Shown: piece after piece, positions 8,252 to 16,101 of the stretch
How positions within the stretch are numbered: position 1 is the first letter of the stretch
Layout of the letters: each line of letters opens with the position of its first letter
Source: Chryseobacterium taiwanense
GTDB taxonomy: Bacteria; Bacteroidota; Bacteroidia; Flavobacteriales; Weeksellaceae
Reading direction: 5' to 3'
Length of the DNA: 64,000 nt
Assembly (NCBI RefSeq): GCF_000813825.1
Contig: NZ_JWTA01000021.1
Location: 1-64,000, forward strand
The notes under the pieces: generated by a model
The model's input: only the letters and a program-made list of their open reading frames with translations
Told to the model about the DNA's origin: nothing
Databases searched by the model: none
Program-made: the position numbers and the translations under genes

Positions 8252-8818
8252 TTATTTAGCAGTTACTTTTACTGTCATGTCGATGTCATCTTTCACAAAA
8301 ACATCCTGCATTGTAGACTTGTAAGCAACATCAAATTTTTGTCTGTCAAAAGAGAATTTATTAGACTCAATTGTTACCGCTCCGTTAGCAACCGCAATTT
8401 TAGCAGGGAAAGAAACAGCGTTTGTTTTACCTTTTACTGTAAGATTTCCAGTTACTAAGCTGTTGTACGTTTTATCGTTGTTTTTCTTTACAGAAGTGAT
8501 TTTAAAAGTACCTGTAGGGAATTTTTCAACTTCGAAGAAATCACCGTTCTTCAAGTGTCCGTTAAGCTTTTGCTGATATTCTCCTGAAAGGTCTGTTGCA
8601 TTAATAGAAGTCATATCCAAAACGAAAGTACCTCCTACAACCTGATTTCCTTTCAACACTACGTTACCAGACTTTACTTTGATCGTTCCGTCATGAGAAC
8701 TTGCTTCAGATTTAGCTACTTTATATCCCCACCAGTGAACATCAGATGCTACTACTTTTTTTGTTTGCCCGAAAGCTAATCCACCAGCTAAAACTGCTAA
8801 TAAAAATATTTTTTTCAT
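8252..8818 (-). CDS. YceI family secreted protein (copy 2)
   Basis: A 188-residue paralogue of the downstream YceI gene, with signal peptide MKKIFLLAVLAGGLAFGQ. It shares the HWWGYKVAKSE block, DGTIKVKSG, GNLTVKGK and FSFDRQKFDVAYKSTMQD. Tandem location and shared motifs point to local duplication. The predicted role is periplasmic binding of a long-chain lipid; the ligand is unknown. A perfect -7 element lies upstream, so this is the lead gene of the pair. Confidence 0.87.
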   Translation of the reverse strand: MKKIFLLAVLAGGLAFGQTKKVVASDVHWWGYKVAKSEASSHDGTIKVKSGNVVLKGNQVVGGTFVLDMTSINATDLSGEYQQKLNGHLKNGDFFEVEKFPTGTFKITSVKKNNDKTYNSLVTGNLTVKGKTNAVSFPAKIAVANGAVTIESNKFSFDRQKFDVAYKSTMQDVFVKDDIDMTVKVTAK

Positions 8819-8852
8819 TGAATTAAGTTATTTACTTGTTTATTTAACACTG

Positions 8853-8860
8853 CAAATGTA
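8853..8860 (-). promoter_or_regulatory. -7 element of YceI copy 2
   Basis: TACATTTG on the minus strand, 34 bp before the start codon; no clear -33 partner. Confidence 0.5.
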
Positions 8861-8934
8861 GCTAACTTCCCTGATAGATTTCATTGATGTACATCAATAA
8901 AATCAATTATTTTTATGAATCATATCAGCAAAAA

Positions 8935-8958
8935 AAATCTCCGAATTTCTTCGGAGAT
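8935..8958 (-). terminator. Terminator after glk
   Basis: ATCTCCGA (8937-8944) pairs with TCGGAGAT (8951-8958), and the minus strand continues into a T run. Confidence 0.85.
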
Positions 8959-8963
8959 CTTGT

Positions 8964-10013
8964 TTACTCTTGATAATAAGCTGTATAGAGCGCTGCTCCG
9001 TTTAATGGCGTATTACTATTCTTTATCAGATAAATTGGAATGCTTTTCAGCATCTCTTCCATCTTGTCACTGATTTTATATTTTTCGTAGAAATTTTCTT
9101 TATTGATATACTCTCTTATCGATTGAGGAACATCTCCTGCAATCAGAAGACCTCCAGTCGCTTTAAGTTTAAGAGCAAGGTTATTTGCTTCTCTCGCTAA
9201 AAACTCCAAGAACGTATCTAATGCAATCTTACAGATAAGAACATCTTCTTCCATCGCCGCTTTAAACAACTCCTGAACAAAATCTCCTTTTGTAAGTTTT
9301 TCAGCCAACCATTCTGGTTCCGGATGCCTTTTTACGTCTCTTAAAAATCTGTAGATATTAAATAATCCTGTTTTTGAAAGTACATTTTCCCAACTTACAA
9401 TTCCATAAATATTATTTAAGAATTGATAGAATTCTACCTCTACGTTGGTACGCGGAGAGAATTCGGAGTGACCTCCTTCTGAAGCAAAAGGTCTTAAATA
9501 TTTCCCATCAAAGAAATATCCGGCTTCACCTAGTCCGTTTCCGGGTGCTATAATCGCTACATTTCCTTTTTCCAAATGACCACTTGTATAGATAGGATCT
9601 AAATCATTATCCTCTAAAAGCGCCATTCCATAAGCAGAAGCCTCAAGGTCATTTAGCATATCAGCTCTTTCAAAACCAAACTTGGTAATAAATTCTTCCT
9701 GATCAAAACTCCAACCCAATCGTATCGGATGGCTTTTCCCATTCATTACGGGACCTGGAATTGCTATCCCTAATCGTTTAACGTTTTCAAGCTTATTATC
9801 CTGAATAAATTTTTCTAAAATCTCAGAAAAAGAAGAAAACGATTTGGTAGGATAATTAGTCTGAATCTTTATATCTAGCCCTTCATTACTGGAAACAAAA
9901 TAACCTAATGTCGTCACATCTTCACTAAGGCTTGCTCCTATAATTGAAACATTGTCATTATTACCATTCTTTACTCCTGGTAAATAAAGCGGAAATTTTG
10001 GATTTAAGTTCAT
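8964..10013 (-). CDS. glk: Glucokinase
   Basis: A 349-residue cytoplasmic glucokinase (PF02685) phosphorylating glucose with ATP. Visible motifs: GIAIPGPV, the sugar-binding LNDLEASAYGM, the phosphate loop APGNGLGEAGYF and EGGHSEFSPRT. The first phosphate motif is degenerate (IIGASLSEDV rather than the usual DIGGTN), which is odd. I start at the ATG 10013: the in-frame TTG at 10031 is part of the -7 promoter box and cannot be the start of the main transcript. Confidence 0.85.
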   Translation of the reverse strand: MNLNPKFPLYLPGVKNGNNDNVSIIGASLSEDVTTLGYFVSSNEGLDIKIQTNYPTKSFSSFSEILEKFIQDNKLENVKRLGIAIPGPVMNGKSHPIRLGWSFDQEEFITKFGFERADMLNDLEASAYGMALLEDNDLDPIYTSGHLEKGNVAIIAPGNGLGEAGYFFDGKYLRPFASEGGHSEFSPRTNVEVEFYQFLNNIYGIVSWENVLSKTGLFNIYRFLRDVKRHPEPEWLAEKLTKGDFVQELFKAAMEEDVLICKIALDTFLEFLAREANNLALKLKATGGLLIAGDVPQSIREYINKENFYEKYKISDKMEEMLKSIPIYLIKNSNTPLNGAALYTAYYQE

Positions 10014-10028
10014 AATCTCAAATTTTAT

Positions 10029-10036
10029 CAAATATA
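10029..10036 (-). promoter_or_regulatory. -7 element of glk
   Basis: TATATTTG on the minus strand. Its final TTG is the upstream candidate start codon, so it decides in favour of the ATG at 10013. Confidence 0.6.
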
Positions 10037-10070
10037 ATAATACTTTTTGTAAATTCTATAGAGAAAGAAA

Positions 10071-10098
10071 AAACCTTTTCACAAAAATGAAAAGGTTT
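10071..10098 (-). terminator. Terminator after outer-membrane protein gene
   Basis: AAACCTTTTC (10071-10080) and GAAAAGGTTT (10089-10098) form a 10-bp stem followed by T residues on the minus strand. Confidence 0.85.
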
Positions 10099-10127
10099 GG
10101 TTAATAATTGTTTATAATGATATATTA

Positions 10128-10691
10128 TTATTTTCCTAATGGAATATTATACGAGAATCCTACTCCGATATTCCCTACATTGTAGTCCTGTCCGGCTAAA
10201 TCGCCTTTATCTCCTACAAATACTTTCTGATATTGCACAAAGAAATTCCAGTTTTGGTTGTGGTATCCGATCTCCGGTTTGATATAAAAACCACCATCCG
10301 GTCTATCTACTGTAGAGTTAGAAGCTACTTTGTCATCACCAACCAGGAATCCGTATCCTAAGTCAGTTCCAAAATAAAATCCGGTTTGTTTCGGATATAT
10401 TCTGATTAACGCTCCTACAGGAATTACCCCTACATCGTTATTGCTATATCCGTTGTTATCTTTTCCAAAATAATGAGTATATCCTGTTGCAATACCCAAA
10501 CCGAATCCCGGTGTAATTAGATTCTGATAGGCAACATCTACACCAGCTGCAGCAGAAACGTTATCTGAAGGAACAGCTAAACCAGCATTTGCTCCTACTT
10601 TAATCATATTATTCATTTTTGAGTCCTGCGCACTTAATACACCCGCTGTTAAAATTCCAGCAAATAAAATTGCTTGTTTAAACATTTTCAT
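10128..10691 (-). CDS. Outer-membrane beta-barrel protein
   Basis: A 187-residue exported protein. The signal peptide ends at LSAQ near residue 22. The rest is alternating hydrophobic and aromatic strands (GFGLGIATGYTHYFG, FYFGTDLGYGFLVG, NWNFFVQYQKVFVG) ending in VGFSYNIPLGK, as in small 8-strand barrels of the OMP_b-brl type. No enzymatic motif. It is a single gene with its own terminator. A sigma-54-like promoter is a candidate upstream. Specific function is unknown. Confidence 0.75.
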   Translation of the reverse strand: MKMFKQAILFAGILTAGVLSAQDSKMNNMIKVGANAGLAVPSDNVSAAAGVDVAYQNLITPGFGLGIATGYTHYFGKDNNGYSNNDVGVIPVGALIRIYPKQTGFYFGTDLGYGFLVGDDKVASNSTVDRPDGGFYIKPEIGYHNQNWNFFVQYQKVFVGDKGDLAGQDYNVGNIGVGFSYNIPLGK

Positions 10692-10928
10692 AACTCTGAT
10701 TTTTTAAATTTTACTACTCAAGAAGATGTAAAAATCGTGCCAAGCAAAGAAAAAACAACTATTTTAACATTAATAAAAAACATAAAATATTAATTTTCAA
10801 ATAATTATATTTATATAAATTTAAATGGTTGTTTAATCAATTTTTCGTAAAAAGCAATATTAAGAATTATTAACCCGTTATTATTTTAACCTTTTTTCAC
10901 CAAATCTATCCAAAAACAAAATACTGAC
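10692..10928. other. AT-rich divergent intergenic region
   Basis: A 237-bp very AT-rich spacer between the barrel gene and the DUF1800 gene. Beyond the sigma-54-like site near 10727-10743 I see no ORF, hairpin or clear -7 element facing the DUF1800 gene. Confidence 0.6.
10727..10743 (-). promoter_or_regulatory. Sigma-54-like -24/-12 promoter candidate
   Basis: On the minus strand TTGGCACG-ATTT-TTACA resembles the sigma-54 consensus TGGCACG-N4-TTGCA; the -24 half is perfect while the -12 half has A for G. It lies about 35 bp upstream of the barrel gene and no TAnnTTTG box is present there. Confidence 0.35.
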
Positions 10929-12314
10929 ATGACACTCTCTTCACTCACCAACAACAAACATCTTCTCTGGCGCGCAGGCTTTGGTGCGGGAATCAACCAG
11001 CTTGAAGACCTCCATAAAAAGAATAATAAGGATTTGATTAATGATTTGTTTAGAGAAGAAACCTTTCTTTATATTAATTATGATACTCCGGATATTGTCG
11101 AAAGCGGCGATTATATGATGAACGACAAAGCACCTGCCGAAAAGAAAAAGGAAATGCAGCGAGTTTACCGCGAACAAAATGAGGAACTCAATCTAAATTT
11201 TCTGGATAAAATGGTCAACAGCAAAGAACAGATGAAAGAAAAGATGGCTTTTTTCTGGCATGGTCATTTTGCGTCAAGAGTCGTAAATCCTAAATTCAAC
11301 AGACAAATTTTAAATGTTATCCGAAAAAATGCATTAGGAAATTTCAAAGATCTTTTATTTGAAGTAAGTCAGACTCCTGCGATGTTGAGTTTTTTAAATA
11401 ATCAACAGAATAAAAAAGATCATCCTAATGAAAATTTTGCACGCGAAGTGATGGAGCTTTTCACCATGGGACGAGGAAATTATACTGAAAAAGACATTAG
11501 AGAGGGAGCAAGAGCCTTTACAGGATGGGGATTTGATAAGGAAGGAAATTTTATAGAGCGAAAAAAACTGCATGATGAAGGCACAAAAACATTTTTGGGT
11601 AAAACCGGAAACTTTACAGGAACTGATGCTTTGGATATCATTCTTGAACAAAAAGCCACTTCAAAATTTATCACTACCAAGATTTACAAATTCTTTGTTA
11701 ATGAAACAGTAGATGAATCTATTGTCAACAAACTAAGTGAAAGCTTTTATCAATCCAATTACGACATCAAAAAACTGATGAAAGATATTTTTTCAAGCTC
11801 ATGGTTTTATGATAAAAAAAATATTGGAAACAGAATAAAATCTCCAATCGAACTCATGGCCGGAATGATGAGAACGCTTCCTATGAATATCCAAAATCCG
11901 GAAAACCTGATTGTATATCAGAAATTATTGGGACAAATGCTGTTGTATCCGCCCAATGTTGCAGGTTGGCCAAACGGAAAATCCTGGATTGACAGTTCAA
12001 CCTTGATGTTACGACTTCAAATTCCTCAGATCTGGTCAGGGTTACGACCACTCGATTACCGACCAAAAGAAGATGATGATCTTGATATGGGATTGAAAAA
12101 TAATACTAATGCACTGGCAAAAAGTTTTAAAAACCCGAATATCACAATTGATTGGAGTCGTTTAGAAAAGATTTTTAATGGTAAGAATGTGGAAGATTAT
12201 TTGATTCAAAACAGTAAATCTCTGGATTTAAATTCTGTGAAAAACTTCTCAGACAACAGTGTAAAAATGAATGTTATTAATCTAATGTCAACGCCTGAAT
12301 ATCAGTTAATGTAG
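10929..12314 (+). CDS. DUF1800 domain protein
   Basis: A 461-residue protein of the DUF1800 family, found in Bacteroidetes beside DUF1501 proteins. Characteristic blocks are HLLWRAGFGAG at the N terminus, FFWHGHFAS, NENFAREVMELFTMG, ARAFTGW and the late VAGWPNGKSWID. No signal peptide is apparent at the given start. The molecular role of the family is not established; the constant pairing with an exported DUF1501 protein suggests a joint function, perhaps in polysaccharide or surface processes. Confidence 0.88.
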   Translation: MTLSSLTNNKHLLWRAGFGAGINQLEDLHKKNNKDLINDLFREETFLYINYDTPDIVESGDYMMNDKAPAEKKKEMQRVYREQNEELNLNFLDKMVNSKEQMKEKMAFFWHGHFASRVVNPKFNRQILNVIRKNALGNFKDLLFEVSQTPAMLSFLNNQQNKKDHPNENFAREVMELFTMGRGNYTEKDIREGARAFTGWGFDKEGNFIERKKLHDEGTKTFLGKTGNFTGTDALDIILEQKATSKFITTKIYKFFVNETVDESIVNKLSESFYQSNYDIKKLMKDIFSSSWFYDKKNIGNRIKSPIELMAGMMRTLPMNIQNPENLIVYQKLLGQMLLYPPNVAGWPNGKSWIDSSTLMLRLQIPQIWSGLRPLDYRPKEDDDLDMGLKNNTNALAKSFKNPNITIDWSRLEKIFNGKNVEDYLIQNSKSLDLNSVKNFSDNSVKMNVINLMSTPEYQLM

Positions 12315-12324
12315 TTTTTAGCTA

Positions 12325-12373
12325 GCAGGTTACAGATTTTAGCTGATAGTTAAAACCCAACTGTAAAACCTGC
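12325..12373 (+). repeat. Imperfect inverted repeat between DUF1800 and DUF1501 genes
   Basis: GCAGGTTACAG (12325-12335) pairs imperfectly with CTGTAAAACCTGC (12361-12373). No T tract follows, so it is more likely an RNA-stability hairpin or a repeat than a terminator. Confidence 0.4.
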
Positions 12374-12406
12374 AACCTGCAATCTTTACCCTAAAACCTA
12401 ATTTTT

Positions 12407-13591
12407 ATGTTAATCAAAAGAAGAGAATTCCTAAAAATAAGTTCATTGGCTACTGCATCTTTGCTGATGCCGAATTTCCTGAAAGCAATGACATTCGACG
12501 ATGCATTAGTTCCTGATCAAAAGATATTGGTCGTATTACAATTCACAGGTGGGAACGACGGCTTGAATACCATCATTCCTACCCGAAACGATATTTATTT
12601 TAAAGAAAGAAATAAAATAGCCATTCAAAATTCACTACAATTAACGGATGAAGCCGGAATCAATCCTGCCCTTTCCTATTTTAAAGAGCTGTATGATAAT
12701 GGTGAGCTTTCTGTGATGAACAATGTCGGCTATCCAAATCCTGATAAATCCCACTTCCGAAGTATGGATATTTGGCATTCCGCAAGCAGAAGCGATCAGT
12801 ATCTGGAAACTGGCTGGTTAGGAAGATTTCTAGATGAAGAATGCTACAAATGTGATCATCCGACTCAGGCATTGGAAGTTGATGATATGCTGAGTCTGGC
12901 TTTAAAAGGTGAAAACAATAAGGCATTTGCTTTTAAAGATCCGAAAAGACTGTATCAAACCAGTCAGGAAAAATATTTTAAATCATTATACGATCACCAC
13001 CACGATGATGAAACGGTTTCTTATTTATATCAGACTTTGGGTTCTACGATCAACAATGCTGATTATATTTTTGAAAAGAGTAAGGCTAAAAAAACAGAAC
13101 AAACTTATCCAAATTCTCAGCTAGGAAAAGATTTCAAAACCGTTTCTTCTTTGATAAAATCTGACATCAATACAAGAGTTTATTACCTCTCTATCGGAAG
13201 TTTTGATACCCATGTGAATCAAAATGAGAGACAGCAAAAACTGTTTGGAGATATCAACGAAGCCGTAAAGTCTTTCGTGACTGATATGAAAAGTAATGGA
13301 CTTTTTGATAATATTTTACTGATGACTTTCTCAGAATTTGGTCGTCGTGTTGCTCAAAATGCGAGTAACGGAACGGATCATGGAACGGCAAATCAGATGT
13401 TTTTTATTAGTGGAGGATTAAAAAAGAAAGGACTTTTAAATACGCTTCCGGATTTAACTAATTTGAACGAAGGAGATTTGATCTATTCTGAGGATTTCAG
13501 AAAAGTGTATGCTACAATTCTAAAAAACTGGCTGAATGCTGATTCTTCTAAAGTCTTGGGCTGGAAGAATGGAGTGTATGATTTTGTTTAA
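12407..13591 (+). CDS. DUF1501 domain protein, Tat-exported
   Basis: A 394-residue member of DUF1501, a family related to sulfatase/alkaline phosphatase folds. The N terminus has a twin-arginine motif (KRREFLK) followed by a hydrophobic stretch ending near LKAM, so Tat export is expected. Family blocks: QFTGGNDGLNTIIP, NVGYPNPDKSHFRSMDIWH, SIGSFDTHVNQ, FSEFGRRVAQN and GTDHGTA; the last two match conserved metal-site-like regions. It follows the DUF1800 gene by 92 bp. Substrate is unknown. Confidence 0.88.
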   Translation: MLIKRREFLKISSLATASLLMPNFLKAMTFDDALVPDQKILVVLQFTGGNDGLNTIIPTRNDIYFKERNKIAIQNSLQLTDEAGINPALSYFKELYDNGELSVMNNVGYPNPDKSHFRSMDIWHSASRSDQYLETGWLGRFLDEECYKCDHPTQALEVDDMLSLALKGENNKAFAFKDPKRLYQTSQEKYFKSLYDHHHDDETVSYLYQTLGSTINNADYIFEKSKAKKTEQTYPNSQLGKDFKTVSSLIKSDINTRVYYLSIGSFDTHVNQNERQQKLFGDINEAVKSFVTDMKSNGLFDNILLMTFSEFGRRVAQNASNGTDHGTANQMFFISGGLKKKGLLNTLPDLTNLNEGDLIYSEDFRKVYATILKNWLNADSSKVLGWKNGVYDFV

Positions 13592-13599
13592 TTGTTGAA

Positions 13600-13622
13600 A
13601 TTCTTCCTTCGTCAGAATGACA
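13600..13622 (+). repeat. Intergenic repeat arm (TTCGTCAGAATGACA type)
   Basis: ATTCTTCCTTCGTCAGAATGACA recurs in the larger inverted repeat at 39459-39529. Here only one arm is present. It is a dispersed intergenic repeat, not a gene. Confidence 0.6.
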
Positions 13623-13641
13623 GCATATTCATATAAAAACA

Positions 13642-13675
13642 AAAAGAGACTGTTACAAAATCAACAGTCTCTTTT
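13642..13675. terminator. Bidirectional terminator
   Basis: AAAAGAGACTGTT (13642-13654) and AACAGTCTCTTTT (13663-13675) form a 13-bp perfect stem between the DUF1501 gene and the convergent small ORF. Confidence 0.85.
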
Positions 13676-13699
13676 CTATAATATTAAATCTAACTACTT

Positions 13700-13837
13700 T
13701 TAATTTGATGCAGGAAGTTTATTCGGTTCTGTTTCCTGTGGTTTTTTATCTAGTTTTTCTGATATTTTTTTTACTATAAATTCAATTACCAAAGGCGCAA
13801 CGATAGCGAGAACAGCTTTTAAGATTCTTGATTTCAT
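13700..13837 (-). CDS. Small 45-residue membrane-associated protein
   Basis: A short ORF starting MKSRILKAVLAIVAPLVIEF and ending in a charged, proline-containing tail (KLDKK, then TEPNKLPASN). One hydrophobic helix (about residues 6-23) is followed by lysine-rich amphipathic sequence, as in single-pass small proteins. Support: an ATG start, a strong terminator directly downstream in the right direction, and space that nothing else explains. It lies between the DUF1501 gene and the WYL regulator. Function unknown. Confidence 0.6.
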   Translation of the reverse strand: MKSRILKAVLAIVAPLVIEFIVKKISEKLDKKPQETEPNKLPASN

Positions 13838-13901
13838 ACTATTTATTTTTTTATGTTTTTAAGAGATACAATTTTCAAGCCATAAACCTTTAATCGAATT
13901 T

Positions 13902-14921
13902 TTAGTCTTCATCATCCATGACAAGATTTTTATAATTTTTATGAGCTTCCATAAACTTTTCCTGTAGTCGGAGCCTTAGTTTTCTCGGTTTATGAACCAC
14001 CAAAGATTCACCAAAACCTAACAACAGTCTTTCCAATTCAAAATTCAACTGGACACAGATTTTGAAAATCGTTCCTTCATGGGTTTCACTTACAATCTCC
14101 TGACTTGCATGAAAAGGTTTTGTTTTAACGTAAGGTGCATTCGCAGCATCTACGAAAAACACCACATTTCTCGAAGCCATTGTTGGAGAAACACTCACTC
14201 CGACAATATCTTTGAAATATTCATCACCATCAAGATTCATATCAATATACTCAATCTTTTCTTCAATCTGAATGTCTTCCATTCTGTCCAAAGCCAGATT
14301 GTACACATAGTGTTTATTCGAACAAATCAAGAACCAACGATTATTAAACTCCTTCAACAATTGTGGATGAACAACATAAGAATCTGATGTTCTCGCTTTA
14401 AAGCTTTTATAAATTATATTTAAGACTTTTTTATTTAAAATTGCGTCATAAAGGATATCAATATGTTCCAGACCTTTTAACTGTTCATTTTTATCTAAAT
14501 GAATAATCGATTTCTGGTTGGTCGAATGAATAGAATCTTCCAGTTTTTGAATCACCCCGTTCATTTCTTTAAACATCGAAAAATCCTTGAACTGCTTTAG
14601 GATCTGCACTGCATTATTCATCGCCTTCAGATCACTTTCATTCACCGAAATATTATGAATACTATACTCAGGATCACTATAGCGGTAATATTTCCTTTCA
14701 TACACCTCAATTGGAGCTTCATACCCAAATTTTTCACTTCGCATATTCTGCAAATCAAGCTGTACAGTTCTCTTACTTACAAAAGATTCTTTTCCTTCAA
14801 ATTCAAATAACGCCTCAGAACATTCGTCGATCAAATCTTCCAAAGTATATTTTTTGTATTTATTCTTCAGACATTTATCTAAAGTTTTATATCGGATCAG
14901 GGCATTTTTATTGGATGACAT
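13902..14921 (-). CDS. WYL-domain transcriptional regulator
   Basis: A 339-residue regulator with an N-terminal winged-HTH-like segment (IRYKTLDKCLKN, then FVSKRTVQLDLQNM) and a WYL domain (VLNIIYKSF, then HPQLLKEFNNRWFLIC) with C-terminal WCX extension. WYL domains sense nucleic-acid or nucleotide ligands and often control DNA/RNA-damage and defence genes. The ATG at 14921 is preferred over one 13 codons upstream because it begins the conserved MSSNKNALIRY segment. It lies 1.2 kb from rtcB, so it is a candidate regulator of the RNA-repair genes, but that is inference. Confidence 0.85.
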   Translation of the reverse strand: MSSNKNALIRYKTLDKCLKNKYKKYTLEDLIDECSEALFEFEGKESFVSKRTVQLDLQNMRSEKFGYEAPIEVYERKYYRYSDPEYSIHNISVNESDLKAMNNAVQILKQFKDFSMFKEMNGVIQKLEDSIHSTNQKSIIHLDKNEQLKGLEHIDILYDAILNKKVLNIIYKSFKARTSDSYVVHPQLLKEFNNRWFLICSNKHYVYNLALDRMEDIQIEEKIEYIDMNLDGDEYFKDIVGVSVSPTMASRNVVFFVDAANAPYVKTKPFHASQEIVSETHEGTIFKICVQLNFELERLLLGFGESLVVHKPRKLRLRLQEKFMEAHKNYKNLVMDDED

Positions 14922-15036
14922 TTTTTGAGTTTTTAAATTAAAATAAAGGCTGAAATACATTTAAACTTAAAACTAAATTTGTATTTCATCTGCCAGAAAA
15001 ATTAGTTTATATCAGTATATCTTTTTCTCAAAACGA

Positions 15037-15369
15037 TTACTTCCACTCTTCCCCTGTAAAAGTTTTAAAAAAATTGTCTATTGAATACATTTTGTCTTCA
15101 TGTACAAAGTTTTTCAAAAATGGATTTACTTCTACCACATAATATTGTAAACCATCTGGATAAATTCTAAACTTTATTTTTAAAATTTCTTCATCAATCT
15201 CTTCAATATCATCAAGATTGAAAATTGAAATTACTGGAATAATTTCCTCACCTGTCAATACATTGTCAAGTACAAAACCATTAATCCATAATGACATTCT
15301 GAATTCATTTAATTCTGTAATAAGTTTGACTTTTCCTTTACAAAATATTTTTTCTTGTTTGTATTCCAT
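15037..15369 (-). CDS. Hypothetical protein (110 aa)
   Basis: A 110-residue soluble protein, rich in acidic residues and Ile, without signal peptide or recognisable motif. The pattern of short alternating strands (KVKLITELNEFRMSLWINGF, IPVISIFNLDD, LKIKFRIYPDGLQYYVVEVN) suggests a small all-beta fold. It is flanked by the WYL gene and by a repeat element. I do not recognise the family. Confidence 0.55.
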   Translation of the reverse strand: MEYKQEKIFCKGKVKLITELNEFRMSLWINGFVLDNVLTGEEIIPVISIFNLDDIEEIDEEILKIKFRIYPDGLQYYVVEVNPFLKNFVHEDKMYSIDNFFKTFTGEEWK

Positions 15370-15420
15370 TATTAAAGTTTTAGAACCTATTTAAATTTAA
15401 TATTTTTATGATTCTGTTAT

Positions 15421-15591
15421 TTTTTAACGCAAAGTTTTAATTCCATTTCAACCCATTATTTTTAGGGAGCAAAGGCAAATAAAATTTGCTTCACGAAGCT
15501 TGAAAACACAGCTTCATAAAATCAACTTGTTGATTCTTCTTTACTCACTTCATAATAATCAGTCCTTAAATAAAATCTTTGCGTCAAAAAA
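15421..15591. repeat. 170-bp element with inverted ends, copy 1
   Basis: The element starts TTAACGCAAAG and ends CTTTGCGTCAAAA, so the ends are inverted repeats. Shared internal blocks with copy 2 (20080-20245) are GGCAAATAAAATTTGCTTC, a CGAAGC stem region, AGCTTCAT and GTTGATTCTTCTTT. It has no ORF. A MITE-like or structured-RNA element is likely. It fills the gap between the 110-aa hypothetical and the HopJ-family gene. Confidence 0.75.
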
Positions 15592-15669
15592 ATGAATGGT
15601 CATTTTTAAGAATCAATCAAATTTAAACAGGCTCTTAATTTTCCTTTCAAAAAGCAGGTGAATCTCAAT

Positions 15670-16002
15670 TTACTTTCTCACCAAAGGTTTTCCGTCAAAA
15701 GAAATCCCATCCCATCCGAAATTCATAAAATTTCTGATATTCTGATGGTCTGTTCCTTCAGGATTTTGCAAAACATCTTCTCTGTAAAAAGCCCCGAAAA
15801 GAGAAAGAGTTTCTTCTTTTGACAGGTCATTTAATTTAGCAAAACTAAAAACTTTACAAGATCCATTATTCTGATCTGCTTCATTTACTAAATTACCGTT
15901 TGTAAATTTTGTCGGAGTAAAATCATAATGCTCATCAATAAATGTAATCACTTCTTTAAACTGAATTTCTTCTGCTGACTTTTCTAATTGTTCGAATAAC
16001 AT
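15670..16002 (-). CDS. HopJ type III effector family protein
   Basis: A 110-residue protein matching the HopJ family (PF08888): FIDEHYDFTPTKFTNG, then NNGSCKVFSFAKLNDLS, LFGAFYREDVLQNPEGTDHQNIRNF and the closing W-x-GISFDG. The family name comes from a plant-pathogen effector, but free-living bacteria carry it widely and there is no secretion system here, so a metabolic or regulatory role is more likely. It is divergent from rtcB. Confidence 0.82.
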   Translation of the reverse strand: MLFEQLEKSAEEIQFKEVITFIDEHYDFTPTKFTNGNLVNEADQNNGSCKVFSFAKLNDLSKEETLSLFGAFYREDVLQNPEGTDHQNIRNFMNFGWDGISFDGKPLVRK

Positions 16003-16044
16003 TTTATTTAAATTTTATCAAAAATAATTAAAATAAATTATTCT

Positions 16045-16082
16045 ACGCAAAATTATTGCGCATTTAAGTAATTACTTTGCAT
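16045..16082 (+). promoter_or_regulatory. rtcB operator-promoter (shared motif)
   Basis: ACGCAAAATTATTGCGCAT (16045-16063), containing the inverted repeat CGCAA-N5-TTGCG, is followed after exactly 9 bp by TACTTTGCAT (16073-16082), a -7-like box. The same layout is found at 20286-20323 before the first RlaP-type gene. The rtcB ATG follows 19 bp later. Confidence 0.65.
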
Positions 16083-16101
16083 CAACAAAATAAAAGAACA
16101 C

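Noticed and set aside
15670..16002. HopJ protein as evidence for type III secretion
   Set aside because: The family is widespread in bacteria without that system and no secretion genes are present.
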